From assembly GCA_002686085.1 (NCBI GenBank), contig NZAC01000049.1:124001-188000 (forward strand): a stretch of 64,000 bases of DNA. The letters are read 5' to 3'. Under the pieces are notes generated by a model that had not been told where the DNA came from, did no database searches, and saw nothing but the letters and a program-made list of their open reading frames with translations. Both the position numbers and the translations under genes were made by a program. Source of the DNA: Roseibacillus sp. (GTDB lineage: Bacteria > Verrucomicrobiota > Verrucomicrobiia > Verrucomicrobiales > Akkermansiaceae). Of this stretch, positions 1-8,756 are shown piece by piece. Within the stretch, counting starts at the first letter, position 1; the number at the start of each line of letters is the position of its first letter.

Positions 1-1360
1 GGAGTTTGCGGGCTCCCTCCGGATCAAAGCCTATTGTCTTGGCCGGTCGGTAATCTCCGAAGGGCGGAACCAGCCCACCGGCTGGTTTCTGACCGCCTTT
101 CAGGACGTTGGTAATCATGGACTGCTGGTCGATCGCCTTGGAGAAGGCCATGCGCACGCGCGGGTCGGTAAAGGGCTCCCGGGTGACATTTGCGCGGATA
201 AAGTAGGTTCCCAGATAGAGCTCGTTGCGGACCTCGTCGGGATAGCGTTCCCGGGCATATTCAATCAGCTCAGGTGCCAGCGTGTAGGTGACGTGCATCT
301 GCCCGTCAAAATACATCCGGTCCTCGGTGTACAGGTTTGAAATCGGCAGGTAGCGGATACCGTTGATGCCAACATTGGACCGGTCCCAGTAGCGGGGATT
401 ACGCTCTACCTGGATATGGTCATTGAATTTCCAAGAGGTGAGAATGAAGGCCCCGTTGCTCACGATGTTCTTAGGCTTGGTCCAGTCGGTAAAGCGATCT
501 CCAATTCTGCCGTGTTGAAGGATGCTGTGCTTGGGGACCGGATACCATGTGTAGTGCTTGGTGATCTCGGGAAGAAAGGCGATTGGAGAGTTGAGTTTTA
601 CCTTCAGTGTGAAGGGGTCAGGTGCCGTGGCACCGAAATCAATCAGGTCCCAGAGATCCTTTCCGCTTTCCGCAAATTCCAGATTTTTTTGAATAAGGGT
701 CTCGCGTACTTCCTGACTTACGTCTTCGGGCCACTCGAACAGCCCTGGATCTGATTGCAGGACGCGGATCTGCTCCGCCTTGAGGTGGTCGAGTCCTTTT
801 TTGTTGAAGTCAGTTGATCCCTTCTCATTCGGACCAAAGTCGACTTTTTTCAGCGTCTCCCACTCCACCGGAAAGGATTCATCGTTGCGGCAGGTGAGGT
901 AGGATCGCTGTGACTTGTGGTAGGGTTCCGCATCCCTGATGTAGTAAAGCATGAACGAATAATCCGAGGCCAGTGACGGGCTGAGGATACGGCGGAAGGA
1001 GAAGAGAAAATCCTCGGCGGTTAGGGGGGTGCCATCTGACCATTTGGCATCCTTGCGCAACTCAAAGACCCACTCGTCAGGTTTTTGGGGATCAGTCGGA
1101 TACCATTTCTCTGCTACTCCAGGCAATGCCACTCCGTCCTTCGAAGGGTGGCCGACCACCAGTCCCTCAAAAAGGGCTCTGATGATGTTACTCTCGAGGA
1201 CCCCGCTGACGATATGCGGATCCAAGCCCTTTGGCTCGGAAGTGTTGCCCATGATCAGGATGCCTTCTCTGGTGGCGCGATCGACCGCAGTCTCGCCTTG
1301 CTTACACGCTCCCGTGAAAAGAGAGGCTGTCAGCAGGCACAGGATCGTGAAGATACGCAT
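1..1360 (-). CDS. oppA: OppA-type peptide-binding lipoprotein (3' end outside window)
   Basis: Extracellular solute-binding protein of the SBP_bac_5 family, which captures peptides for an ABC importer. I translated it by hand from the ATG at 1360; about 453 codons are visible and the frame is still open at the window edge, so the C-terminus is missing. The N-terminus is a lipoprotein signal with lipobox FTGAC (Cys about residue 19). Family hallmarks follow: an EPKGLDPHIV start of the mature domain, KWSDGTPLTAEDF, and RMAFSKAIDQ. It is divergent from the transporter operon that starts at 1630, and the 269 bp between them must hold both promoters. It differs clearly from the YejA-like binding protein of that operon, so two receptors may serve one channel. 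Family assignment is firm; the substrate is not known. Confidence 0.9.
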   Translation of the reverse strand, partial: MRIFTILCLLTASLFTGACKQGETAVDRATREGILIMGNTSEPKGLDPHIVSGVLESNIIRALFEGLVVGHPSKDGVALPGVAEKWYPTDPQKPDEWVFELRKDAKWSDGTPLTAEDFLFSFRRILSPSLASDYSFMLYYIRDAEPYHKSQRSYLTCRNDESFPVEWETLKKVDFGPNEKGSTDFNKKGLDHLKAEQIRVLQSDPGLFEWPEDVSQEVRETLIQKNLEFAESGKDLWDLIDFGATAPDPFTLKVKLNSPIAFLPEITKHYTWYPVPKHSILQHGRIGDRFTDWTKPKNIVSNGAFILTSWKFNDHIQVERNPRYWDRSNVGINGIRYLPISNLYTEDRMYFDGQMHVTYTLAPELIEYARERYPDEVRNELYLGTYFIRANVTREPFTDPRVRMAFSKAIDQQSMITNVLKGGQKPAGGLVPPFGDYRPAKTIGFDPEGARKL

Positions 1361-1629
1361 GGGTGGAAGCTTTCCACGGTGTTTTGGGAAAGCTATTTGG
1401 GCGACACAGGGGAGCGAGAGCGCACTCCGAAGAGTAAGGGCGTTGAGAGCGAGCGCGCGCATTGGTGAGACGATGCAACAGATCTCCCCCTCTTGGCAAA
1501 GCTCTTTGCGGTATCGGCTGCTTTTTTGGCAAATTTCAGGCACATGTGAGGATGAATAGCCCGCAGGCTTGATTCGTCCCCCGGGGAGGCTAGAACCGGG
1601 AGGGTTCCTCCTCTTCGAGGCTCTATTCC

Positions 1630-2979
1630 ATGAAGGTTTATTTTCTCCGGCGTCTACTTCTGGTTCCTGTGACGCTGCTCGGGATTACGATGCTGGTTTT
1701 CATTCTGATGCGGGCTGCCCCGGGCGGGCCAGTGCAGAAGGATCTGCAGGAAATGATGGGGGCCGCTGCCAGTGAGCAAGGCGGGGTCTCGGGAATGAAG
1801 GAGTCAGAAGGGGTGGCAATCAGCCCGGAACAGCTTTTTGAGATTGAGGAGAAGCATCGGCGAGAGAAGGGAGCATTGCGCTCTTATTTCGAATGGGTGG
1901 GCGTGTTGCCCAGGGATGTGCAGCGGACCGCGCGGAGCTTCAAGAAGGGCGAGGTTAAGGTCTCGGTTCCGGTGCCTGGCACGATCATGGTTGCTGAGGT
2001 AGTTCGGAACGGGGAGGGGGTTGTCGAAATAACGGCTTCAGAGGATTCGTCGGAGAAGGAGCAGCAGGACCTTGAGAAATGGATTGAAGAATATGACTGG
2101 AAAGTCCGTCTTGTTGAGGCGCCGGAATTGGAGAAGCGGTGGAAAAGGAATGCAGGGGGGCTGGAGCTACCAAGTTCAGAGAAGTTACAGGAGCGGGTCG
2201 TCCTCTATCGAGCCCGGCATGATGGTCTTTTGCAGGGGAGTCTCGGGGACTCAGACAAGTACCAGGATCCAGTCATTAGTCTGGTGCGCGACCGAATTCC
2301 AATTTCTCTCTTCTACGGAGTGATCTCGATGATCCTGATCTATGGAATCTGTATTCCCCTCGGGATTGTGAAGGCGATCAAGCATCGCACCTGGCTCGAC
2401 AATGTTTCGTCCATTGCGGTCTTTTCCGGATATGCGATTCCGGGTTATGTTCTGGGTTCTTTTCTCCTCGTGTTTCTCGGAGCCCGTCTTGATCTGTTCC
2501 CCCTTTCGGGATTTGTTTCCGAGAACTTCAGTGAACTCCCGTTCGGAACCAAGATCCTGGACCTCTTTCACCATGCCGTGATGCCCCTAGCTTGCTATCT
2601 GGTGGGAAGCTTCGCCTTCATGACCTTCATGATGAAGAACAACCTGATGGATAACCTTGCGGCGGATTACGTGCGTACTGCGACGGCCAAGGGAGTTCCC
2701 TATGGGTCAGCGGTATTCAAGCATGCCTTCCGCAACTCGATCATACCCATTGCTACTACGATCGGACAGAACGTCACCCTGATCGTGGGCGGGAGCTTCC
2801 TCATTGAGGGGATCTTCGATATCAATGGCTTCGGCCTGCTCCAGTATAATGCCATCCTGGAGAAGGATGAACCCGTGGTGTTAGGTGTTCTGACGATCTC
2901 AGCGACCCTGATGCTCTTCGGCAATGTGATTTCCGATCTTTGTGTCGCGTTTGTAGACCCACGGATTCGTTTTAGATAG
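1630..2979 (+). CDS. yejB: YejB-like peptide ABC transporter permease with enlarged periplasmic loop
   Basis: Inner-membrane permease of the DppB/OppB family (BPD_transp_1), one half of a peptide import channel. The N-terminus (RRLLLVPVTLLGITMLVF, then APGGPV) and the C-terminus (INGFGLLQYNA, then VDPRIRF) match the pattern of E. coli YejB as I recall it. At 449 residues it is longer than YejB (about 364) or OppB (about 306). The extra length lies between the first membrane helix and the conserved core at about residue 210, with about 100 residues (95-195) of charged, partly helical sequence facing the periplasm. It is the first gene of the operon; its TAG is directly followed by the ATG of the next gene. 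No clear Shine-Dalgarno precedes the ATG at 1630. Confidence 0.92.
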   Translation: MKVYFLRRLLLVPVTLLGITMLVFILMRAAPGGPVQKDLQEMMGAAASEQGGVSGMKESEGVAISPEQLFEIEEKHRREKGALRSYFEWVGVLPRDVQRTARSFKKGEVKVSVPVPGTIMVAEVVRNGEGVVEITASEDSSEKEQQDLEKWIEEYDWKVRLVEAPELEKRWKRNAGGLELPSSEKLQERVVLYRARHDGLLQGSLGDSDKYQDPVISLVRDRIPISLFYGVISMILIYGICIPLGIVKAIKHRTWLDNVSSIAVFSGYAIPGYVLGSFLLVFLGARLDLFPLSGFVSENFSELPFGTKILDLFHHAVMPLACYLVGSFAFMTFMMKNNLMDNLAADYVRTATAKGVPYGSAVFKHAFRNSIIPIATTIGQNVTLIVGGSFLIEGIFDINGFGLLQYNAILEKDEPVVLGVLTISATLMLFGNVISDLCVAFVDPRIRFR

Positions 2980-4560
2980 ATGCTCTTTCGTCGTACAGGA
3001 ATTCTTCTGGTTGTAGTCACCGTGTGCACGGTGGTCGCACATCATGCTGGGTGGGCCTTGCCGACTCTCGACTGGTTCTTCTCTTTTGAGTCCAAGGAGG
3101 AGGGTCTTGAGTCGGCGTCATGGGGAAAGAAGTATCAGGCCAATATCATTGGATATATCCTCTGCGCTCTCCTTATGTCAGTCGGAGTGCTCTGCCTGGG
3201 GACTAAGTCTCGGAATGTGAATTGGAATCCCCAGACGCTCCGTAAGCTGAAGCGTTTCAGGTCAATTACGCGGGGTTATGTCTCTCTCTGGATTCTTGTC
3301 GGATTACTCTTTCTCACCCTGCTCGACCACGCCCTCGTGGGGAAGAGGGCCCTCCTGGTGAAGTTTGATGGGGAAATCTACAGTCCTGCGTTTGTCCAGC
3401 GGAGTTATACGGCAGAGGACTTTGGCCAGAAGGGGAAAAGTGAAGTGGACTATCGCAAGCTAAAGGAGGTGTTTGCGCAAGAGGGAGGGGCGAACTGGGT
3501 ATTGCTTCCCCTGGTCCCCTTCGATGCCACCTTTGATTCTGCGGAGCCTGTCCGGGAGAACCTGATTGCCTCCGAAGGGGTGTTTTACCGGGAGGGGGAG
3601 GGATCCGCCTACTCCGGTCTTGCCTATCGTCATTATATTGATGAGAAGGACAAGCGGCACTCAATGGTGCGTTTTCGGAAAGGGGTCCGGCAGGGGCGTG
3701 AAGAATTCTACAGTCGGTCTACGGGCGATGTCATCGGTCACTACGAATGGAAAGATGGGATACGCAGTGCGGACCCGGTGAAGGGAGCGGACTTGGTTCG
3801 GGCAGCTGAGGAAGAGAAGACCACGGAGTTACAGGCGGTACGCTACCCTCCTCTTCCACCCAGTGTAAGTACGCGGCATTATCTCGGAACGGATTCGCGG
3901 GGCTGGGACGTCCTCGCCCAGATTTATGGAGGCCTGCAACTGGTCTTTCAGGCGGCCATCATCTACCTGTTGTTGACTTATGCGATCGGGATCACCCTGG
4001 GAAGCTTGATGGGATACCTGGGAGGGACCTTTGATATCGTGGTGCAGCGGTTCATTGAAATCCTGGCCAATGTGCCCTTCCTTTACGTGGTCATCATTAT
4101 TGCCGACCGGATCGGCCGGGAGGATGTGACCCTTGTGACGATCCTGCTGGTGCTCTGTATCTTCTCCTGGATAGGGATTACGTATTACATGAGAACGGCG
4201 GCCTACCGGGAAAAGGCAAGGGATTATGTGGCTGCTGCCCGGGTTCTGGGGGCTGGTCCGGTCCGTGTCATTTTCCGACACGTTCTGCCCAACGCGATCT
4301 CGATTGTGGTGACCCTGCTTCCCTTCAGTGTGGTCGGAGTGATCACGGCCCTGACGGCTCTCGATTTCATCGGGTTTGGGCTTCCTGATACTTATCCCAG
4401 CTGGGGGCGGATCCTGAAGGATGGCGTTGCCAATCTCGACTACCCGTGGATCGTGGCATCGGTCTTCGGGGGAATGGTATCCGTGCTCCTGCTCGTGACC
4501 TTTGTAGGAGAAGCAATCCGAGAGGCCTTTGACCCCAAGAAGTTTACGACCTACCGTTGA
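2980..4560 (+). CDS. yejE: YejE-like peptide ABC transporter permease with MORN-like insertion
   Basis: Second permease subunit (DppC/OppC family) of the importer. The core from about residue 300 holds HYLGTDSRGWDVLAQI, the EAA-loop region ARVLGAGPVRVIFRHVLPNA, and the FDPKKF terminus. The periplasmic segment has YejE features (LLVKFDGEIYSPAF; LLPLVPFDATFDS). At 526 residues it is far longer than YejE (about 341). Residues about 200-263 look like MORN_2-type repeats, with alternating aromatic and Gly positions (GVFYREGEG, KGVRQGREEFYSRSTG, HYEWKDG), a fold not expected in this family. There are two extra hydrophobic segments near the N-terminus. Its stop overlaps a TTG start of the next gene. 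Permease role is certain; the insertion's role is unknown. Confidence 0.92.
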   Translation: MLFRRTGILLVVVTVCTVVAHHAGWALPTLDWFFSFESKEEGLESASWGKKYQANIIGYILCALLMSVGVLCLGTKSRNVNWNPQTLRKLKRFRSITRGYVSLWILVGLLFLTLLDHALVGKRALLVKFDGEIYSPAFVQRSYTAEDFGQKGKSEVDYRKLKEVFAQEGGANWVLLPLVPFDATFDSAEPVRENLIASEGVFYREGEGSAYSGLAYRHYIDEKDKRHSMVRFRKGVRQGREEFYSRSTGDVIGHYEWKDGIRSADPVKGADLVRAAEEEKTTELQAVRYPPLPPSVSTRHYLGTDSRGWDVLAQIYGGLQLVFQAAIIYLLLTYAIGITLGSLMGYLGGTFDIVVQRFIEILANVPFLYVVIIIADRIGREDVTLVTILLVLCIFSWIGITYYMRTAAYREKARDYVAAARVLGAGPVRVIFRHVLPNAISIVVTLLPFSVVGVITALTALDFIGFGLPDTYPSWGRILKDGVANLDYPWIVASVFGGMVSVLLLVTFVGEAIREAFDPKKFTTYR

Positions 4561-4562
4561 TC

Positions 4563-6599
4563 ATGAATAAGTTGCACCTGTTTATGCTGTTGCTCGTGGT
4601 GGCCCTTGCGGGGTGCGACATCGGTAAGGATTTTGGGGACTACGACAATAAGGAGGAGGTGACAGGATTCAGGGAGAGCCATAATAAAAAAGTTCTGAGC
4701 GAGCTTGAGGGGAAAAAGGAGGAATTGGCCAAGAAGCTTGATGAGCCCGGAGAGGAGGATCGGGACAAGCTGGAAGAAGATCTCGCCAATACCAACCGTC
4801 GTCTTGGATCGCCGGAGTTCTTCACTCACGACGCTACCATGGAGGATCTGCCGAAGGACCTTATATGGGAGGAGGGGCTGGACCAGCCTGAGCTGGGGTC
4901 CTCTCGTGCGAAGAAAGGGGGGACCTTCAATACCTATTTCTCTGGTCTCTCTTTTCCTCCGACCATTCGCTCCATCGGAAAGAATGCGAACAACAGTTTT
5001 CGTTCCGAGCACTGGGATAATGTCGAGATGGCCCTGGTTTCCTTGCATCCCAACACCATGGAAACCATTCCGGGGCTGGCTGACCGATGGGCGGTGGGGA
5101 AGGACGGTCGAACCGTCTATTTTCGGATCAATGAGAAGGCCAAATGGTCAGATGGCAACCCGGTGACGGTGGAAGATTTCTTCATGACCTTTCACGTATG
5201 CCTGTCCGAGTATGTTACCGGACCCTGGTACCGGCAGTATTACGGTACGATGTTCGAAAACATCACTCGCTATGACGACCGGCACCTCTCGGTGCGGTTG
5301 GCTAACAAGAAACCAAAGCCGGAGTATTATGCCTCCCTGACGCCCTACTCCCGGGTGTTCTATCGCGAGTTTAGTACGGATTTCGAGGATCGCTACAACT
5401 GGAAGGTCCGCCCGACTACGGGGGCCTACCGGATTCGAAAGGAAGATGTCATCAAGGGCCGGAGCATCACTCTTTCCAGAGTCAGGGACTGGTGGGCGAG
5501 GGACCAGAAGTATTATCGCAACCGCTTCAATGTGGATCGCATCAAATACAGTCTGGTTCGCAGCGATGAGAAGGTCTTTGAGCTGTTCAAGAAGGGAGAG
5601 GTCGACATGTTCCATCTGGGCCTTCCCAAGAGATGGTATGAGCAGATGGAGATTCCGGAGGTATTCAATGGTTATATTGAGAAGAAGACCTTCTATAACG
5701 TGTATCCCCGGGTTCCCCGAGGCCTCTATATCAATCACTCCCGGCCCTTTTTGGGAAATGTGAACGTGAGGGTCGGTCTGCAGCATGCCACCAACTGGCA
5801 GAAAGTGATTGATATCGACCTGCGGGGTGATGCAGGCCGACTCAACATCTACAACGAGGGATACGGCCAGTTCAGTAACTCAGAGATCGCAGCGAGGGAC
5901 TATTCTCCGGAGAAGGCCCGGGAGGCCTTTGCCAGGGCAGGATTCACGAAGCAGGGCAACGACGGAGTTCTCCAGAACGACAAAGGGGAAAAGCTCAGTT
6001 TCTCCATTACTCACACTGCCAGTCCGGTGGTTGGTAAGATGTTGCAACGGCTCAAGGAAGAGGCTCTCAAGGCCGGTTTGGAGTATCGACTTGATGGTAT
6101 GGATGGAACGGCAAGTTACGAAAAGGTGATGCAGAAGAAGCACGATCTGACCTTCTGGGGGTGGGGGACGCAACCGCCCTTTCCACGGTATTTTGAGGGA
6201 ATTCATTCCTCCAATGCATACGATCCTGGGACTACGACTCCCCGGGTGATGACCAACAATATCTCGGTTTATTCTAATCCGGAGGCCGACCCGCTGGCGC
6301 AGGGTATCCGGTTTGCGACCTCGGAGAACGAGATCAGGGAGATGTCGTGGGAGCTGGAGAAGATCCTGCACGACACAGCGTTCTGGATTCCGGGCTACAA
6401 GAGGGAGAGCTACCGGCTTGGGCATTGGCGGTGGATGCAGTGGCCGGATGACTTCAATGTGAAAATGACCCGGGAAGCCCAGGAGAGTTATGTCTACTGG
6501 TTTGATGTGGAGGAGAAGGAGAAGACCCTGAGGGCGAGGAGCCGGGACGAGGCCTATCCCGAAGTGGATAAAGTTTACGACCAATACCGGGTGAAGTAA
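4563..6599 (+). CDS. YejA-like peptide-binding lipoprotein with N-terminal coiled coil
   Basis: Solute-binding protein of the SBP_bac_5 family encoded inside the transporter operon. The N-terminus is a lipoprotein signal (LLLVVALAGC). Next come about 50 highly charged residues with heptad-like Leu/Lys/Glu spacing (SELEGKKEELAKKL, DKLEEDLANTNRRL), probably a coiled-coil stalk, before the binding domain (KGGTFNTYFSG). KWSDGNPVTVEDFF is the family signature. At about 678 residues it is longer than YejA (about 604). I chose ATG 4563; a TTG at 4557 overlapping the previous stop adds two residues. Its stop overlaps the oppD start (TAATG), so translation is probably coupled. It is unlike the divergent receptor at 1-1360. 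Confidence 0.9.
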   Translation: MNKLHLFMLLLVVALAGCDIGKDFGDYDNKEEVTGFRESHNKKVLSELEGKKEELAKKLDEPGEEDRDKLEEDLANTNRRLGSPEFFTHDATMEDLPKDLIWEEGLDQPELGSSRAKKGGTFNTYFSGLSFPPTIRSIGKNANNSFRSEHWDNVEMALVSLHPNTMETIPGLADRWAVGKDGRTVYFRINEKAKWSDGNPVTVEDFFMTFHVCLSEYVTGPWYRQYYGTMFENITRYDDRHLSVRLANKKPKPEYYASLTPYSRVFYREFSTDFEDRYNWKVRPTTGAYRIRKEDVIKGRSITLSRVRDWWARDQKYYRNRFNVDRIKYSLVRSDEKVFELFKKGEVDMFHLGLPKRWYEQMEIPEVFNGYIEKKTFYNVYPRVPRGLYINHSRPFLGNVNVRVGLQHATNWQKVIDIDLRGDAGRLNIYNEGYGQFSNSEIAARDYSPEKAREAFARAGFTKQGNDGVLQNDKGEKLSFSITHTASPVVGKMLQRLKEEALKAGLEYRLDGMDGTASYEKVMQKKHDLTFWGWGTQPPFPRYFEGIHSSNAYDPGTTTPRVMTNNISVYSNPEADPLAQGIRFATSENEIREMSWELEKILHDTAFWIPGYKRESYRLGHWRWMQWPDDFNVKMTREAQESYVYWFDVEEKEKTLRARSRDEAYPEVDKVYDQYRVK

Positions 6600-7654
6600 T
6601 GAAGGAGGTGAATCCAGTAAGGGCAGTAGCCCAAGAGGTCTACCGGCAGCACGATTCGGAGTCGCATGACCTTCTTCAGGTGCGTGGTTTGGAGAGCGCT
6701 TTTGATACGGAACGGGGGCTTTTAAAAGCGGTCGATGGAGTTTCCTTCTCGGTGGCTCGTGGACAGACTCTTGGCATTGTTGGAGAATCTGGGTGCGGGA
6801 AGAGCGTGACCGCGATGTCATTGATCAGCCTGCTGCCGCGGCCGGCGGGGAAGGTGCTGGCGGGAGAGGTGCTCTTTAAGGGAGAGGATTTGCTGAAGGT
6901 ATCCGAGAACCGCTTGCATGAGGTCAGAGGCGGGGAGATTGGGACAATCTTTCAGGAACCCATGACGGCCCTCAACCCGGTGCACCGGATTGGCCGCCAG
7001 GTCAGCGAGGTATTCCGGCTACACAAGAAATTGAATAAGAAGGAGGCTTGGGAGGCGTCGATTGAAGCCCTCCGTATGACGCGAATTCCCTCTCCTGAAG
7101 TTCGGGTGGGAGACTATCCGCATCAGTTATCGGGAGGAATGCGCCAACGGGTGGTGATTGCGATGGCCTTGGCCTGTCAGCCGGATCTTCTCATCGCGGA
7201 TGAGCCCACTACGGCGCTGGATGTTACGGTGCAGGCCCAGATTCTGGACTTGATTCAGGGATTGCAGGCTGAAATGGGAATGGCTGCGATCCTGATCACC
7301 CATGATCTGGGTGTTATCGCCGAAAACTGTGATGAGGTGGTGGTGATGTATGCGGGCCGGATTGTGGAACGCGCCTCGGTGAAGGAGCTTTTCGCCAATC
7401 CCCTGCATTCCTACACACGAGGCCTGCTGAACTCTATTCCCCGTCTTTCGCTGCCGCCGAAGTCGGAACTTAATACCATTCCTGGAATGGTGGCATCCCT
7501 TTCGGAGATGGCCTGTGGCTGTCGCTTTTGCCAGCGGATGGGCCGTGAAAGTAGCCTGGGGGATAAACGGCCAGAGTTCCGGGAAGTCTCGCCGGGACAT
7601 TGGGTGGAAGCATGTCCTGAGTGCTATGGGGAGGAGGCCCGGGAGATCGCATGA
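6599..7654 (+). CDS. oppD: peptide ABC transporter ATPase OppD
   Basis: Cytoplasmic ATPase subunit powering peptide import. Walker A is GESGCGKS (about residue 62), the ABC signature is LSGGMRQR (about 177), Walker B is LLIADEPTTALD (about 196), and the switch His is in ITHDLGV. The C-terminal tail typical of OppD/DppD is present with clustered Cys (CGCRFC, then ACPEC), where the family often binds an Fe-S cluster or forms Cys pairs. It overlaps the binding-protein stop by one base. A 10-base perfect Shine-Dalgarno lies just inside the reading frame, downstream of the ATG. It pairs with OppF, whose start overlaps its stop (ATGA). E. coli Yej has one fused ATPase; here the two are separate. 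Confidence 0.95.
   Translation: MKEVNPVRAVAQEVYRQHDSESHDLLQVRGLESAFDTERGLLKAVDGVSFSVARGQTLGIVGESGCGKSVTAMSLISLLPRPAGKVLAGEVLFKGEDLLKVSENRLHEVRGGEIGTIFQEPMTALNPVHRIGRQVSEVFRLHKKLNKKEAWEASIEALRMTRIPSPEVRVGDYPHQLSGGMRQRVVIAMALACQPDLLIADEPTTALDVTVQAQILDLIQGLQAEMGMAAILITHDLGVIAENCDEVVVMYAGRIVERASVKELFANPLHSYTRGLLNSIPRLSLPPKSELNTIPGMVASLSEMACGCRFCQRMGRESSLGDKRPEFREVSPGHWVEACPECYGEEAREIA
6602..6611 (+). promoter_or_regulatory. full-length Shine-Dalgarno sequence inside the oppD start region
   Basis: AAGGAGGTGA is exactly complementary to the canonical 3' end of 16S rRNA. It begins one base after the oppD ATG (6599-6601), so it cannot position a ribosome on that ATG, and there is no ATG, GTG or TTG at a normal distance downstream in the frame. 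It may hold ribosomes that terminate at the TAA of the upstream gene (6597-6599) so that they reinitiate at the overlapping ATG. The sequence is certain; the role is inference. Confidence 0.35.
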
Positions 7655-8664
7655 GTCATTCAGGAAAAGAATCCTTACTTTCGGTTAAAGACTTGAAGGT
7701 TCATTTCCCGGTGCGCAGTGGGCTGATGCTAAGACAGACTGGAAAGGTGAAGGCGGTAGACGGTGTCTCCCTCGAGATCGGAGAGGGAGAAACGGTCGGA
7801 CTGGTAGGTGAGTCGGGTTGTGGGAAGTCGACTCTCGCGAAGGCGGTAGTGCGTCTGCTTAAGCCGAATGCTGGGTCGGTGGTGTTTGAGGGAACGGATA
7901 TTACGCGTTTGTCATCGAGAGCACTTCGCCCCCTCCGGAGTGACATGCAGATGATTTTCCAAGATCCGGTTGAATCCCTTAATCCGAGGCAGAGTGTGCG
8001 GCAAATTATCGAGGAGCCGTTAATCATTCACCGGGAAGGTGATGTTGCAGCCCGTCGACGCAGGGTGGATGAACTACTTGAGCGAGTGGGGCTCCCCGCG
8101 AACTCGGGTGAAAAGTTTGCCTTTGAATTTTCCGGGGGACAGCGGCAGAGGATCGGGATTGCCCGGGCGATTGCCCTGAACCCCAAGCTCATTGTTTGCG
8201 ACGAGCCGGTATCGGCGCTCGACGTTTCAGTCCAGAGTCAGATCGTCAATCTGCTGCTTGAGCTTCAAAGAGAGATGGGAATTTCCTATCTCTTCATTGC
8301 CCATGATCTGGCTGTGGTACAGCATGTGAGCGACCGAGTTGCGGTGATGTATCTCGGCAAGATTGTAGAGCTGGCGACTGCAGAGGCTATTTACCAGCGT
8401 CCGTATCATGCGTATACCAAGGCGCTCCTGTCGGCTATTCCGGAGGCTGATCCTACGGCTGACCGGGAGAGGATCCTGTTGGAGGGCGATGTGCCCTCAC
8501 CGATTAACCCGCCGGCCGGGAGCGCTTTCGGACACCGGATCAGTCATCCTAGATATGAAGAGACCATTGGGCAGGATCTCAGCCTCGTCGAGATTGAGCC
8601 AGGGCACTGGGTAGCCCGGGACCCCTGTTGTCTCAGTGAGGAGGACTGGAACAAGGTGCAGTGA
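7651..8664 (+). CDS. oppF: peptide ABC transporter ATPase OppF
   Basis: Second ATPase of the peptide importer. Walker A is GESGCGKST, the signature is FSGGQRQRIGIARA, Walker B is LIVCDEPVSALDVS, and the H-loop is IAHDLAV. The frame is open from a GTG at 7621, but ATG 7651 overlapping the OppD stop (ATGA) gives the normal N-terminus (MSHSGKESLLSVKDLKVHF) and length (337 aa). It ends the operon; the next gene, purD, starts 92 bp later. OppF-type ATPases act as a heterodimer with OppD beneath the two permeases. Confidence 0.95.
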   Translation: MSHSGKESLLSVKDLKVHFPVRSGLMLRQTGKVKAVDGVSLEIGEGETVGLVGESGCGKSTLAKAVVRLLKPNAGSVVFEGTDITRLSSRALRPLRSDMQMIFQDPVESLNPRQSVRQIIEEPLIIHREGDVAARRRRVDELLERVGLPANSGEKFAFEFSGGQRQRIGIARAIALNPKLIVCDEPVSALDVSVQSQIVNLLLELQREMGISYLFIAHDLAVVQHVSDRVAVMYLGKIVELATAEAIYQRPYHAYTKALLSAIPEADPTADRERILLEGDVPSPINPPAGSAFGHRISHPRYEETIGQDLSLVEIEPGHWVARDPCCLSEEDWNKVQ

Positions 8665-8756
8665 TCTGAGATTTCAGCTCGGTTATTCACATTTGTTAGC
8701 CGAGACTGTCGTCCGTAGCTCTTGCGAGGAGGCGCGGATCTTTCTTCACTAAGCCC

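Noticed and set aside
416-754. 112-residue plus-strand frame at the left end
   Set aside because: Lies wholly opposite the OppA-type gene, which reads through with family motifs.
5880-6821. 313-residue frame on the minus strand opposite the YejA-like gene
   Set aside because: Long only because it mirrors a real gene; the product is Pro/Arg/His-rich and has no motif.
8680-8705. Hairpin CTCGG...CCGAG between oppF and purD
   Set aside because: Stem of only five base pairs with a long loop and no T-run; not convincing as terminator or riboswitch.
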